From an uncultured Chitinophagaceae bacterium (GTDB taxonomy: Bacteria > Bacteroidota > Bacteroidia > Chitinophagales > Chitinophagaceae), in the NCBI GenBank assembly GCA_946885665.1, contig CAMPGT010000050.1:1-17248 (forward strand): a DNA stretch of 17,248 nucleotides, given 5' to 3'. Both the position numbers and the translations under genes were made by a program. The notes below the pieces were generated by a model. It worked only from the letters and a program-made list of their open reading frames with translations. It was not told the origin of the DNA and ran no database searches. Shown one piece after another: positions 7,212-14,462 of the stretch; position 1 is the first letter of the stretch; each line of letters opens with the position of its first letter.

Positions 7212-8327
7212 ATGAAAATCCTCGTCAACATATCACGGTTTCTCGTCGGCGTTCTTTTTATTTTCTCCGGGTTGGTAAAAGCCAACGATCCGCTGGGCCT
7301 CAGCTATAAAATGCAGGAATTTTTTGAAGTGTGGAACTGGCACGCGCTGAACGACTATACACTCGTGTTCTCGATCGTCATGATCGTTTTCGAAATTGTA
7401 GCAGGCGTGGCCATACTGCTGGGTTGGAAGATGAAGCTCTTTAGTTGGCTGCTTCTTCTGCTCATTCTATTTTTCACTTTCCTCACAGGATACGCATTAT
7501 TCAGCGGAAAGATCCGCGAATGCGGTTGCTTCGGCGACTGCATTCCGTTGCAGGCCAACCAATCGTTTATTAAGGACCTGGTGCTGCTCGCACTCATCCT
7601 CTTTATCTTCCCGTTCAGGAACAGGATCAAGCCTTGGCTGCGACCCCGGAATGCAATGCTCATCCTTTTCTTTTCTCTTATTTTTTCATTCGCGTTCCAA
7701 TGGTACGTGCTGATGCACCTGCCGGTCGTGGATTGCCTGCCTTATAAAATCGGCAACAATATTCCCGAAAAAATGAAGGCGCCGCCGGGTTCCGTTCCCG
7801 ACAGTACCGTCATCGTTTTCACTTATGAAAAGAACGGAAAGCAGTCGAGCTTCACTGCCGAAAATTTTCCCGCAGATTTTGATGATTCATATGTATTCGT
7901 GAAGAGAGAAGACAGGGTGGTGAGAAAGGGAAATGCAACACCGGTGATCAGGGATTTTACGTTGCAAACATTAAGCGGTAATGACACGACCGCGGCGCTG
8001 CTGAATGAACCCGGTAACAAAATCTTTCTTTTTATAAAAGACGGTTACAGGATGGGTGAGTGGGCAGCCGTGATGGACATGATCGCGGCAAGGGCCGGTC
8101 AAAAAAACATCGGGGCATTTATGGTCACCAACCTGGAAGTGCAGGCCGACAGGCGTGATTTCTTTCCACAGCTCTTTCCGTTGAGAAGCGATGGCACTGC
8201 CATCAAAACCGCGGCACGGCATAACCCCACGTTGTTCCTTATCAACCAGGGAACGATTATCGAAAAGTGGAGTGCGGTGGATCTTGACGAGGCGCTCAAA
8301 ACGATTGCTTCATTACCTAATCAATAA
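7212..8327 (+). CDS. BT_3928-type DoxX/MauE-like membrane protein with C-terminal soluble domain
   Basis: The 371-residue protein has an N-terminal DoxX/MauE-like membrane domain with about five hydrophobic segments (about 7-23, 51-71, 76-98, 119-135, 147-165). Between segments 3 and 4 lies R-E-C-G-C-F-G-D-C (Cys104, Cys106, Cys110), a cysteine cluster seen in MauE-type proteins and suggestive of redox chemistry. Residues about 175 to 371 form a soluble domain, opening P-Y-K-I-G-N-N-I-P and ending in strands (F-M-V-T-N; P-T-L-F-L-I-N-Q-G) that look thioredoxin-like, but no CxxC is present. Its function is unknown; thiol or quinone redox in the envelope is an inference from the family. It directly abuts the permease gene (TAA then ATG with no gap), so translation may be coupled. 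Confidence 0.8.
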   Translation: MKILVNISRFLVGVLFIFSGLVKANDPLGLSYKMQEFFEVWNWHALNDYTLVFSIVMIVFEIVAGVAILLGWKMKLFSWLLLLLILFFTFLTGYALFSGKIRECGCFGDCIPLQANQSFIKDLVLLALILFIFPFRNRIKPWLRPRNAMLILFFSLIFSFAFQWYVLMHLPVVDCLPYKIGNNIPEKMKAPPGSVPDSTVIVFTYEKNGKQSSFTAENFPADFDDSYVFVKREDRVVRKGNATPVIRDFTLQTLSGNDTTAALLNEPGNKIFLFIKDGYRMGEWAAVMDMIAARAGQKNIGAFMVTNLEVQADRRDFFPQLFPLRSDGTAIKTAARHNPTLFLINQGTIIEKWSAVDLDEALKTIASLPNQ

Positions 8328-9374
8328 ATGCTTAACTATCTTACCAGGAAAATAATATATGGCGCACTCGTCATGGCTGGTGTGGTAGTGGTAGTATTTT
8401 TTCTTTTCCAGGGTTTTGGTGATCCCACGCGGCTGGTAATGGGTCAAACAGCAGATGCTGCCACGCAACAAAACATACGCCGCGAGTTGAATCTCGACCA
8501 GCCGAAATGGAAACAATTTTTGACGTACTTAAATGATGTTTCTCCCATTGCGGTGCACACCAACGAGGAAATTGCACAAAAGAAATTGCGGGGAATTTTT
8601 ATCGGTGGAGAAACGAACCTTGCCATTAAGGTTCCTTACCTGCGCCGGTCGTACCAGTCGCGCAGGGAGGTTTGGGATGTATTGATTGAAGCGTTGCCCG
8701 GTACGATACTGCTGGCTGCCGCGGCCATGCTGATCGCGGTTGTGCTGGGCATTCCGCTTGGCGTACTGGCAGCGGTTAAAAGAGATACCTGGATGGATTC
8801 ATCCTCCATTTTTGCGTCGGTGCTGGGCATATCGGCGCCTTCGTTTTTCATGGGAATAGTGATTGCTTATTTGTTCGGGTTTGTGCTGAGTGATTATACC
8901 GGTTTAAGGATGACGGGCAGCCTGTTCGACACCGATCCTTTCACGGGAAGACAGGTGCAACTATCCAACCTGGTGTTGCCCGCACTGACGCTGGGCATCA
9001 GGCCGCTCGCTATTATCACGCAACTAACGCGCAGCGCTATGCTCGATGTGCTTAACCAGGATTATATCCGCACTGCGTATGCAAAGGGGCTGCGCGGCAG
9101 GGTGGTGATATGGAAGCATGCGTTGAAAAATGCGCTGAACCCGGTGATTACGGCTATTACGGGTTGGTTCGCCGAGCTGCTCGCGGGAGCTTTTTTTGTT
9201 GAATATATTTTTGGATGGAAGGGGATTGGGAAGGTGACGGTGGACGCGTTAGAGAATCTTGATTTTCCCGTGGTGATGGGATCGGTGCTGATTTCTTCTT
9301 TCTTTTTTATTGTGATTAATATATTGGCGGATGTGGTGTACGGGATCATTGATCCGAGAATAAGAAAAAGTTAA
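8328..9374 (+). CDS. ABC transporter permease, OppB/DppB family
   Basis: The 348-residue inner-membrane permease belongs to the peptide/nickel-type ABC importers. Residues about 9-30 form the first membrane helix, followed by G-D-P-T-R-L-V-M-G, typical of DppB/OppB. A long periplasmic loop of about 90 residues comes next, then five more hydrophobic segments from about 125 on. The EAA-type cytoplasmic loop that contacts the ATPase is R-T-A-Y-A-K-G-L-R-G (248-257) with H-A-L-K-N-A-L-N-P-V-I-T after it, and the protein closes with D-P-R-I-R-K-S. No second permease, ATPase or binding protein is in the window, so partners must be encoded elsewhere. The gene begins at the base after the preceding stop codon, and its own stop overlaps the start of a heptamer array. 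Confidence 0.9.
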   Translation: MLNYLTRKIIYGALVMAGVVVVVFFLFQGFGDPTRLVMGQTADAATQQNIRRELNLDQPKWKQFLTYLNDVSPIAVHTNEEIAQKKLRGIFIGGETNLAIKVPYLRRSYQSRREVWDVLIEALPGTILLAAAAMLIAVVLGIPLGVLAAVKRDTWMDSSSIFASVLGISAPSFFMGIVIAYLFGFVLSDYTGLRMTGSLFDTDPFTGRQVQLSNLVLPALTLGIRPLAIITQLTRSAMLDVLNQDYIRTAYAKGLRGRVVIWKHALKNALNPVITAITGWFAELLAGAFFVEYIFGWKGIGKVTVDALENLDFPVVMGSVLISSFFFIVINILADVVYGIIDPRIRKS

Positions 9375-9446
9375 AAGTTAAAAGTTAAAAGTTAAAAGTT
9401 AATCCTACTCCCTACTCCCCATTGCCCATTGCCCACTCCCCACTCC
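9370..9446. repeat. Eleven-unit heptanucleotide array filling a convergent intergenic gap
   Basis: Counting in sevens from 9370 gives four GTTAAAA units, one GTTAATC, two CTACTCC, two CCATTGC and two CCACTCC, with no base out of register. The first unit overlaps the permease stop codon (9372-9374). The array ends at 9446, exactly where the stop codon of the convergent DUF721 gene begins (CTA on this strand, 9447-9449). The 72 bases between the two genes therefore consist only of repeat. There is no recognisable terminator. Confidence 0.92.
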
Positions 9447-9713
9447 CTACCTCACCACCACCTCACTAATCACTTTCTCTCCCAGCGCCTCATTCACCCG
9501 CTGCCTGATTTTTTCTTTCTGGTAAAGCAACTCTTGTTTCAGCGGCGCCACGGACGTGGTAATATACAGTGTACTGCCGTGGATGCTGATCTTATCGGTG
9601 TACCTCGAAATGGTCCGGCCCATCAGTTTCTCCCAAATTTCTTCGATCTGCATTGCCTGCATATAACCTTTCAGCCGGCTCTGGTTGAGAAACTGTTTTA
9701 ATGCGTCGCCCAT
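9447..9713 (-). CDS. DUF721 / DciA-like protein
   Basis: This 88-residue protein is a stand-alone DUF721 domain. Visible features are the N-terminal helix G-D-A-L-K-Q-F-L (2-9), the I-E-E-I-W-E-K-L-M-G segment (about 23-32), and the strand pair K-I-S-I-H-G-S-T-L-Y-I-T-T (about 41-53) followed by P-L-K-Q-E-L-L-Y-Q-K-E-K-I. This order matches the KH-like fold of the family, whose better-known member DciA loads the replicative helicase DnaB. A role in DNA replication is supported by its position 35 bases downstream of recF on the same strand, but is not proven for this short form. Its last codons and stop abut the heptamer array. Confidence 0.8.
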   Translation of the reverse strand: MGDALKQFLNQSRLKGYMQAMQIEEIWEKLMGRTISRYTDKISIHGSTLYITTSVAPLKQELLYQKEKIRQRVNEALGEKVISEVVVR

Positions 9714-9748
9714 AGAAAATTCACCCCTAAATCGAAGGTAACCGAAAT

Positions 9749-10831
9749 TTATAATTGGATAAGCTGGTAGGGAACTTCAAGTTTTTCAAAGTGATCCGCG
9801 ATTCGCGACCCGTGCGTATCGGTCAGAAAAATTTGCCCCTCGTTGCGCACACACACCCAGTCGAGCAGGTTGTGCATGCGGTGCTCGTCCAGCTTTTCAA
9901 AAATATCATCGAGCAGGAGGAGGGGAGCGAACCCCTTGTTTTCTTTCAGCAGGGTAAATTCGGCGAGCTTAAGGGCAAACAGCAGGCTTTTCCGCTGCCC
10001 CTGCGAAGCGATGTTCCGGAAGGGCTGGCCATTCAACATCATTTGCAGATCGTCTTTGTGCACGCCGGCCGTGGTTCGCTGCAGCGCCATGTCCCTGTCG
10101 CGCTGCATCCGCAGCCAATCGGCAAAAGGGGCCTTGAGCAGCTGGCTGTCGTAAGTGATTTCGACCGATTCTTCAGAATCGGAGATCTTCCGGTAAAAAT
10201 CCTTTACCCACCGGATGCAGTCGAGCAGGAAGACTTTTCTTCTTTCAAAAATATAATTACCGTCTGTTACCAGCTGGGAATCATACACATCGAGCAGGCC
10301 GGTATCGGTTGTGCGGGTGTCGGCAAGCGACTTCAGGTAGCTGTTTCGTTGCTGCACCAGCTTGTTGTAGTTGATAAGGCGCTGGAGGTATTCGGCGTCG
10401 AGCTGCGACAGGATGGCGTCCACGAAACGGCGGCGCTCCTCGCTGCCTTCGGTGATGATGCGCACATCGTCGGGGGCAATGAAAACGCAGGGAAAGCCCC
10501 CCACGTGGTGTGCGAATTTTTCGTAGGGTTCCCCGTTCAGTAAAAATTCCTTTCTGCCGGTTTCACGCAAAATGCAGACAATGTCGTAGGGCTTGTCCTG
10601 CCGGTCCATGTTTCCTTCAATGCGAAATCCCTGCGACCCGTTCTGCACGTTCGTCGCATCCGACCGGCTGAAATAGCTTTTGGTAAAGCATAAATAGTAG
10701 ATGGCGTCGAGCAGGTTGGTCTTGCCAACGCCGTTTCTGCCGCTGATGCCTACGATGCGGGAATGGAAGGCAAAGGAACGGTGAAGGTAATTCTTGAACT
10801 GAACCAGCGATATGGAATTGAGCCTTAGCAA
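9749..10831 (-). CDS. recF: DNA replication and repair protein RecF
   Basis: RecF is an SMC-like ATPase that binds gapped DNA with RecO/RecR and helps load RecA. The product shows the N-terminal S-L-V-Q-F-K-N-Y strand typical of RecF, the Walker A loop G-R-N-G-V-G-K-T (31-38), the ABC signature S-Q-G-Q-R-K-S-L, and the Walker B stretch L-L-L-L-D-D-I-F-E-K-L-D with a following F-L-T-D-T-H. The open frame runs back to TTG 10909, but family members begin close to the first strand and there is no ATG in between, so TTG 10831 (360 residues) is proposed. The extra upstream stretch would also cover the -7 box of the divergent pdhA. Start confidence is low; identity is high. Confidence 0.94.
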   Translation of the reverse strand: MLRLNSISLVQFKNYLHRSFAFHSRIVGISGRNGVGKTNLLDAIYYLCFTKSYFSRSDATNVQNGSQGFRIEGNMDRQDKPYDIVCILRETGRKEFLLNGEPYEKFAHHVGGFPCVFIAPDDVRIITEGSEERRRFVDAILSQLDAEYLQRLINYNKLVQQRNSYLKSLADTRTTDTGLLDVYDSQLVTDGNYIFERRKVFLLDCIRWVKDFYRKISDSEESVEITYDSQLLKAPFADWLRMQRDRDMALQRTTAGVHKDDLQMMLNGQPFRNIASQGQRKSLLFALKLAEFTLLKENKGFAPLLLLDDIFEKLDEHRMHNLLDWVCVRNEGQIFLTDTHGSRIADHFEKLEVPYQLIQL

Positions 10832-10893
10832 CCTGTCGTGAAAGTGTGCAAGATACAGGAAGGTGTTTATAAGATATATTGCCTTCTTACCCT

Positions 10894-10901
10894 TATCTTT
10901 G
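10894..10901 (+). promoter_or_regulatory. Bacteroidota -7 promoter element for pdhA
   Basis: TATCTTTG is an exact TAnnTTTG match, followed by CGGC and the GTG start of pdhA 20 bases downstream. No TTTG box is seen at the expected -33 distance, so only the -7 half is supported. Confidence 0.42.
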
Positions 10902-10921
10902 CGGCTCAAATTTTTTGAAAA

Positions 10922-11917
10922 GTGGCGCTAAAATTTTCGAAGGAAACATACCTGTACTGGTACGAATTAATGCAGCTCATCCGCCAGTTTGAGCTGACGG
11001 CCGAAGAGAAGTATAAAATGGAGGGAAAGATTCGCGGATTTTTTCACGCCTATATTGGCCAGGAGGCCATAGCGGCAGGCTGCATGACCGCCACGCGGCA
11101 GGAAGATCCGTTCATTACCGCGTACCGCGACCATGGTCTGGCACTGGCAAAAGGAGTTGACGCAAATAACTGCATGGCCGAGCTCTATGGAAAGGCCACC
11201 GGTTGTGCCAAGGGAAAGGGGGGCAGTATGCACTTTTTCGGCAAGGAAGTTTTCTTCTTCGGCGGTCACGGCATCGTAGGCGCACAGATCGGAACCGGCG
11301 CGGGCCTTGCTTTTGCTGAAAAATACAAAGGCACCGACAATGTTTCCCTCACCTTTTTTGGCGATGGCGCCGCGCGCCAGGGCATGCTGCACGAAGTATT
11401 CAACATTGCCATGACCTGGAAATTACCTGTAATTTTTATCTGCGAGAACAACAACTACGCAATGGGTACCTCTGTTGAGCGTACCAGCAACGTGGTGGAC
11501 ATATACAAGCTTGCCGACGCATACGAAATGCCCGGCGATTCGGTTGACGGCATGAGCCCCGAATCTGTTCATGAGGCGGTTTCCCGCGCAGTAAAAAGGG
11601 CAAGGGAAGGCGGCGGCCCAACATTGCTCGAGATCAAAACCTATCGCTACAAGGGCCACTCGATTTCTGATCCGCAGAAATACCGCACCAAGGAAGAGGT
11701 GGAAGAATACAAACAGCGCGACCCGATAGAGCAGGTCCTGAAAACAATACGAACCAACAAGATTGCCAGCGACGATGAAATAGCTGCCATCGACAAAAGG
11801 GTTGCCGACAAGGTAGCCGGATCAGTGAAGTTTGCAGAAGAGTCGCCACTGCCCGCAGATGACGAGGTGCTGAAAGACATCTACCAGCAGGCAGATTACC
11901 CTTTTATTGTAGATTAA
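10922..11917 (+). CDS. pdhA: Pyruvate dehydrogenase E1 component, alpha subunit
   Basis: E1 alpha with E1 beta uses thiamine diphosphate to decarboxylate pyruvate and feed acetyl groups to the lipoyl arms of E2. The 331-residue protein shows F-H-A-Y-I-G-Q-E-A-I (41-50), Y-R-D-H-G (68-72), G-K-G-K-G-G-S-M-H (96-104) and G-G-H-G-I-V-G-A-Q. The thiamine-diphosphate motif begins with G-D-G at 147-149 and ends with Asn176-Asn177. The Y-R-Y-K-G-H-S-I-S-D-P loop corresponds to the one phosphorylated in mitochondria. The start is GTG at 10922; no ATG lies near the conserved S-K-E-T-Y-L-Y-W-Y start. No E1 beta, E2 or E3 gene follows in the window, so the complex is encoded at split loci. A branched-chain 2-oxoacid E1 alpha is less likely given length and motifs. 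Confidence 0.93.
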   Translation: MALKFSKETYLYWYELMQLIRQFELTAEEKYKMEGKIRGFFHAYIGQEAIAAGCMTATRQEDPFITAYRDHGLALAKGVDANNCMAELYGKATGCAKGKGGSMHFFGKEVFFFGGHGIVGAQIGTGAGLAFAEKYKGTDNVSLTFFGDGAARQGMLHEVFNIAMTWKLPVIFICENNNYAMGTSVERTSNVVDIYKLADAYEMPGDSVDGMSPESVHEAVSRAVKRAREGGGPTLLEIKTYRYKGHSISDPQKYRTKEEVEEYKQRDPIEQVLKTIRTNKIASDDEIAAIDKRVADKVAGSVKFAEESPLPADDEVLKDIYQQADYPFIVD

Positions 11918-11946
11918 ATTTTAATTACCACATACCCCAATAAATA

Positions 11947-12642
11947 ATGGCTAACGACGTCAAGCATCCTGGAGAAACGAATAAAGCGACCCGCACACCT
12001 GTGTATGGCGGCAACAGGGCAGAACAGCTCTGGCAACGAAATTCAAAACTGATCACTTACGCCCTCATAGGGCTGGTTGTTATCATAGGCGGGTATTTCG
12101 CATACCAAAATTATGTTGTTGCCCCGAAGGAACAGAAAGCCTCCGATGCAATGTGGAAGGCGGAAGATTATTACCGCCGCGATTCTGCCCGGCTCGCGCT
12201 TAATGGCGATGGTTCCAACCCCGGTTTTCTGAGAATCATTTCTCGTTACGGCGGAACACAAGCTGCCGACCTCGCAAAATTCTACGCTGGCGCGAGCTAC
12301 ATGAAGCTCGGCGACTTCAACAACGCCATTAAATATCTGAAGGATTTTTCGACTGATGATAAACTGATTGGTGTGCGTGTGAACGGACTTCTCGGCGATG
12401 CCTATGCCGAAACAGGAAAAAAGAACGACGCGGCAGAACAATACCGGAAGGCCGGGACGCTGTTCCCTGAAGATACCTACAATTCTCCTGAATATCTCTT
12501 CCGCGCCGGTTTGATGTATCAGGACCTGGGCAAAGCGAGCCAGGCGATCGAAATGTTCAATATCATTAAGGATAAATATCCCAATACGGAAAGAGGGCAG
12601 GAGATAGATAAGTATCTGGCAAGGTTGGGAGAGGTGAAATGA
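11947..12642 (+). CDS. Membrane-anchored tetratricopeptide repeat protein
   Basis: The 231-residue protein has a polar N-terminus, one membrane helix at about 35-57, and then a periplasmic helical domain of TPR type. Repeat-like segments include A-A-D-L-A-K-F-Y-A-G-A-S-Y-M-K-L-G-D-F with N-A-I-K-Y-L-K (about 97-123), G-L-L-G-D-A-Y-A-E-T-G-K with A-A-E-Q-Y-R-K-A (about 143-166), and F-R-A-G-L-M-Y-Q-D-L-G-K with A-I-E-M-F-N-I-I (about 185-206). The single N-terminal anchor plus TPR layout resembles YfgM-type proteins that work with envelope chaperones, but orthology is not established. A TPR gene just before ribH and near recF recurs in Bacteroidota. It follows pdhA by 29 bases. Confidence 0.82.
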   Translation: MANDVKHPGETNKATRTPVYGGNRAEQLWQRNSKLITYALIGLVVIIGGYFAYQNYVVAPKEQKASDAMWKAEDYYRRDSARLALNGDGSNPGFLRIISRYGGTQAADLAKFYAGASYMKLGDFNNAIKYLKDFSTDDKLIGVRVNGLLGDAYAETGKKNDAAEQYRKAGTLFPEDTYNSPEYLFRAGLMYQDLGKASQAIEMFNIIKDKYPNTERGQEIDKYLARLGEVK

Positions 12643-12705
12643 AATGGGCAATAGTGAATATAAAATTAAATTGCCCATTGCCGATTGCCTATTGCCCATT
12701 GCCGC
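12643..12705. repeat. TTGCCNN heptamer array with a 10-bp inverted repeat before ribH
   Basis: Five units in register run from 12671: TTGCCCA, TTGCCGA, TTGCCTA, TTGCCCA, TTGCCGC. AATGGGCAAT at 12643-12652, directly after the TPR gene stop, is the perfect reverse complement of ATTGCCCATT at 12670-12679, with a 17-base AT-rich loop. The hairpin has no T-run, so it is not a standard intrinsic terminator. I see no FMN riboswitch or promoter box in this 86-bp gap. Confidence 0.88.
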
Positions 12706-12728
12706 AACAAATAAACACATAAGCTTTA

Positions 12729-13250
12729 ATGGCCGACGTTTCCAACAGCAACTTATACCATAACAATACAGGCATCTCACTTGCGGATGCCTGTGTCGTT
12801 ATAGTACGCACCGAGTGGAACGCCGCCATTGTTGATGAACTGGAAAAGGGATGCCGCTCGATGCTCACGCAACATGGCATCACCTCCATACAAACCCTTC
12901 GCGTTCCGGGCGCCGTTGAAATTCCCTTTGCCGTTCAAAAATATTGGTCGGTCTATAAATACCGCGACGACCGACCCAGTGCTTTCATCTCGTTGGGATG
13001 CGTGATTCGTGGCGGCACGCCGCACTTCGATTATGTGTGCCGCGCCGTAACAGATGGCGTAACATCGCTCAACCTCACCTTACCTATCCCGGTAATATTT
13101 GGTGTACTCACCGTCGACAGCCAGCAACAGGCCAGCGAGCGGCTCGGCGGTATCCACGGCCATAAAGGAGAAGAGGCCGGTATAACGGCCATAAAAATGA
13201 TTGTGCTGGCAAAGTCTATTGATCCGCAGAAATCCATGAGTAAAGAATGA
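12729..13250 (+). CDS. ribH: 6,7-dimethyl-8-ribityllumazine synthase
   Basis: RibH joins the ribityl-aminopyrimidine with dihydroxybutanone phosphate in the penultimate step of riboflavin synthesis. The 173-residue product carries R-T-E-W-N at 27-31 (substrate aromatic), V-P-G-A-V-E-I-P at 59-66, G-C-V-I-R-G-G-T-P-H-F-D-Y-V at 90-103 with the catalytic-region His99, the P-V-I-F-G-V-L-T strand, and a late G-H-K-G-E-E-A segment for phosphate binding. All expected motifs are intact. The stop codon overlaps the start of the next gene by four bases (ATGA), which suggests coupled translation with the CCG-domain protein. The upstream gap is occupied by heptamer repeats. Confidence 0.95.
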   Translation: MADVSNSNLYHNNTGISLADACVVIVRTEWNAAIVDELEKGCRSMLTQHGITSIQTLRVPGAVEIPFAVQKYWSVYKYRDDRPSAFISLGCVIRGGTPHFDYVCRAVTDGVTSLNLTLPIPVIFGVLTVDSQQQASERLGGIHGHKGEEAGITAIKMIVLAKSIDPQKSMSKE

Positions 13251-13966
13251 CCGTTCAGCTTTTCATACCCTGCTTCATCGACCAGCTTTATCCCGACACG
13301 GCTTTTAATATGGTGAAAGTATTGAAGAAGGCAGGATGTGAGGTGGAATACAATACCGAACAGACGTGCTGCGGACAACCAGCTTTCAATGCCGGTTTTT
13401 GGGACGACTCGAAAGCAGTGTGTTCGAAATTCATCAAAGATTTTCAGGGAGCTGATTACATTGTTGCGCCGAGCGCGTCGTGCATCGGCTTCATCCGCAA
13501 TTATTACCTCAAAATGTTCGGCAATTCGTCTGTTCACAACGAAGTGAAGGACCTTGGAAAAAGAGCTTATGAATTGTCGGACTTCCTTATCAATGTGCTG
13601 CAGTTTGATGATTTTGGCGCCGTGCTCGAGGGGCCGGTAACCTATCATGATTCGTGCGCCGCATTGCGCGAATGTAAAATAAAAGAAGAGCCCCGGCGGC
13701 TCCTCAGCAAAGTGAAGGGCCTCGAGCTGGTGGAAATGAACGACGTAGAAACCTGTTGCGGTTTCGGTGGCACCTTTGCCGTTAAATTCGAGCCCATCTC
13801 CATCGGCATGGCCGATCAGAAAGTGATCAATGCAACGGCTACTGGTGCCCGTTACATCATTTCCACCGATCATTCCTGCCTCATGCATCTTGACGGCTAC
13901 ATCCGGCACAAAGGCGCCAACATCCGCACCATGCACATCGCCGACGTGTTGGCAAGCGGTTGGTAA
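13247..13966 (+). CDS. LutA/YkgE-like protein with two CCG (cysteine-rich) domains
   Basis: This 239-residue protein consists of two cysteine-rich CCG domains. Set one is Cys9, Cys41-Cys42-Gly43 and Cys79; set two is Cys137, Cys170-Cys171-Gly172 and Cys211. The spacing is the same in both halves and fits domains that bind an iron-sulfur cluster in heterodisulfide-reductase-type and lactate-oxidation proteins. The size and the C-C-G-Q-P and C-C-G-F-G-G motifs fit LutA, one of three proteins (LutABC) oxidising L-lactate. LutB and LutC are not in the window, so the substrate is uncertain. The start overlaps the ribH stop by four bases, making translational coupling likely, although no direct link between riboflavin synthesis and this protein is known to me. 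Confidence 0.85.
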   Translation: MTVQLFIPCFIDQLYPDTAFNMVKVLKKAGCEVEYNTEQTCCGQPAFNAGFWDDSKAVCSKFIKDFQGADYIVAPSASCIGFIRNYYLKMFGNSSVHNEVKDLGKRAYELSDFLINVLQFDDFGAVLEGPVTYHDSCAALRECKIKEEPRRLLSKVKGLELVEMNDVETCCGFGGTFAVKFEPISIGMADQKVINATATGARYIISTDHSCLMHLDGYIRHKGANIRTMHIADVLASGW

Positions 13967-13972
13967 TATTTT

Positions 13973-14005
13973 TTTGCAGGTGCATTGCGCGCACGATTAC
14001 CTTTG
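13973..14005 (+). promoter_or_regulatory. Bacteroidota -33/-7 promoter of the EVE-domain gene
   Basis: TTTG at 13973-13976 and TACCTTTG at 13998-14005 match both boxes of the Bacteroidota sigma consensus with a 21-base spacer. Predicted initiation is near 14012, about 11 bases before ATG 14023. This also supports the shorter start of the gene. Confidence 0.6.
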
Positions 14006-14022
14006 AAAAAATAATTCAGTAT

Positions 14023-14436
14023 ATGGCACGCTGGCTCGTCAAATCTGAACCTTCTGTATATTCCTTTCAACAGTTAACCAAAGATGGGTCCACCACGTGG
14101 GATGGCGTTCGCAATTATGCCGCAAGGAACCATCTCCGCTCCATGAAAAAGAATGATGAGGTATTTTACTATCACAGCATGGATGCGACCGAAATCGTGG
14201 GCATCGCTAAAGTTTCAAAAACTGCTTTCCAGGATCCTACCACCAAAGAAGAAGCCTGGGTGGCGGTGGAGCTGAAGCCCGTGAAGGCGTTGAAACGCCC
14301 CGTTGCGCTCGCTGAAATTAAAAAGAATCCGTTGTTAAAAAATATGGCGCTGGTGAGAATAGGACGGCTCAGCGTTCAGCCCGTGTCTGATGAGGAATGG
14401 GAGGAAGTGATGCGCATGAGCGGGTTAAAAAGTTAA
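14023..14436 (+). CDS. EVE-domain protein (THYN1-like)
   Basis: The frame is open from 13960, but translation most likely starts at ATG 14023 because M-A-R-W-L-V-K-S-E-P is the usual beginning of this family and a good promoter overlaps the upstream codons. The 137-residue protein is a single EVE domain, a PUA-like fold related to YTH domains that binds modified bases in nucleic acid. The family signature W-D-G-V-R-N-Y (26-32) followed by A-R-N-H-L-R is intact, as are F-Y-Y-H-S and G-I-A-K-V. The ligand is unknown here; related proteins have been associated with modified cytosines or RNA. It has its own promoter and is not obviously part of an operon. It ends with K-S-stop on the AAAAGTTAA sequence discussed in the findings. 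Confidence 0.9.
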   Translation: MARWLVKSEPSVYSFQQLTKDGSTTWDGVRNYAARNHLRSMKKNDEVFYYHSMDATEIVGIAKVSKTAFQDPTTKEEAWVAVELKPVKALKRPVALAEIKKNPLLKNMALVRIGRLSVQPVSDEEWEEVMRMSGLKS

Positions 14437-14462
14437 AACTGCGGGCCTTTTAATCTATAAAG

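Noticed and set aside
9370..9446. CRISPR array
   Set aside because: The units are 7 bases with no spacers, and no cas genes are near.
9755..10543. Open frame of 262 codons opposite recF
   Set aside because: Shadow of recF, whose Walker motifs and signature lie on the minus strand.
10832..10909. Upstream extension of recF to TTG 10909
   Set aside because: The extra 26 residues are not typical of RecF and cover the -7 box of divergent pdhA.
12643..12728. FMN riboswitch upstream of ribH
   Set aside because: The 86-bp gap is mostly heptamer repeat and is too short and too simple for the conserved FMN aptamer.
13031..13936. Open frame of 301 codons on the minus strand opposite ribH and the CCG-domain gene
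   Set aside because: Both plus-strand genes have intact family motifs across the region; the antisense frame has low-plausibility composition rich in His and Cys.
13960..14022. Upstream extension of the EVE-domain gene to the ATG region at 13960
   Set aside because: The extension overlaps a two-box promoter and the end of the previous gene, and the family begins at M-A-R-W.
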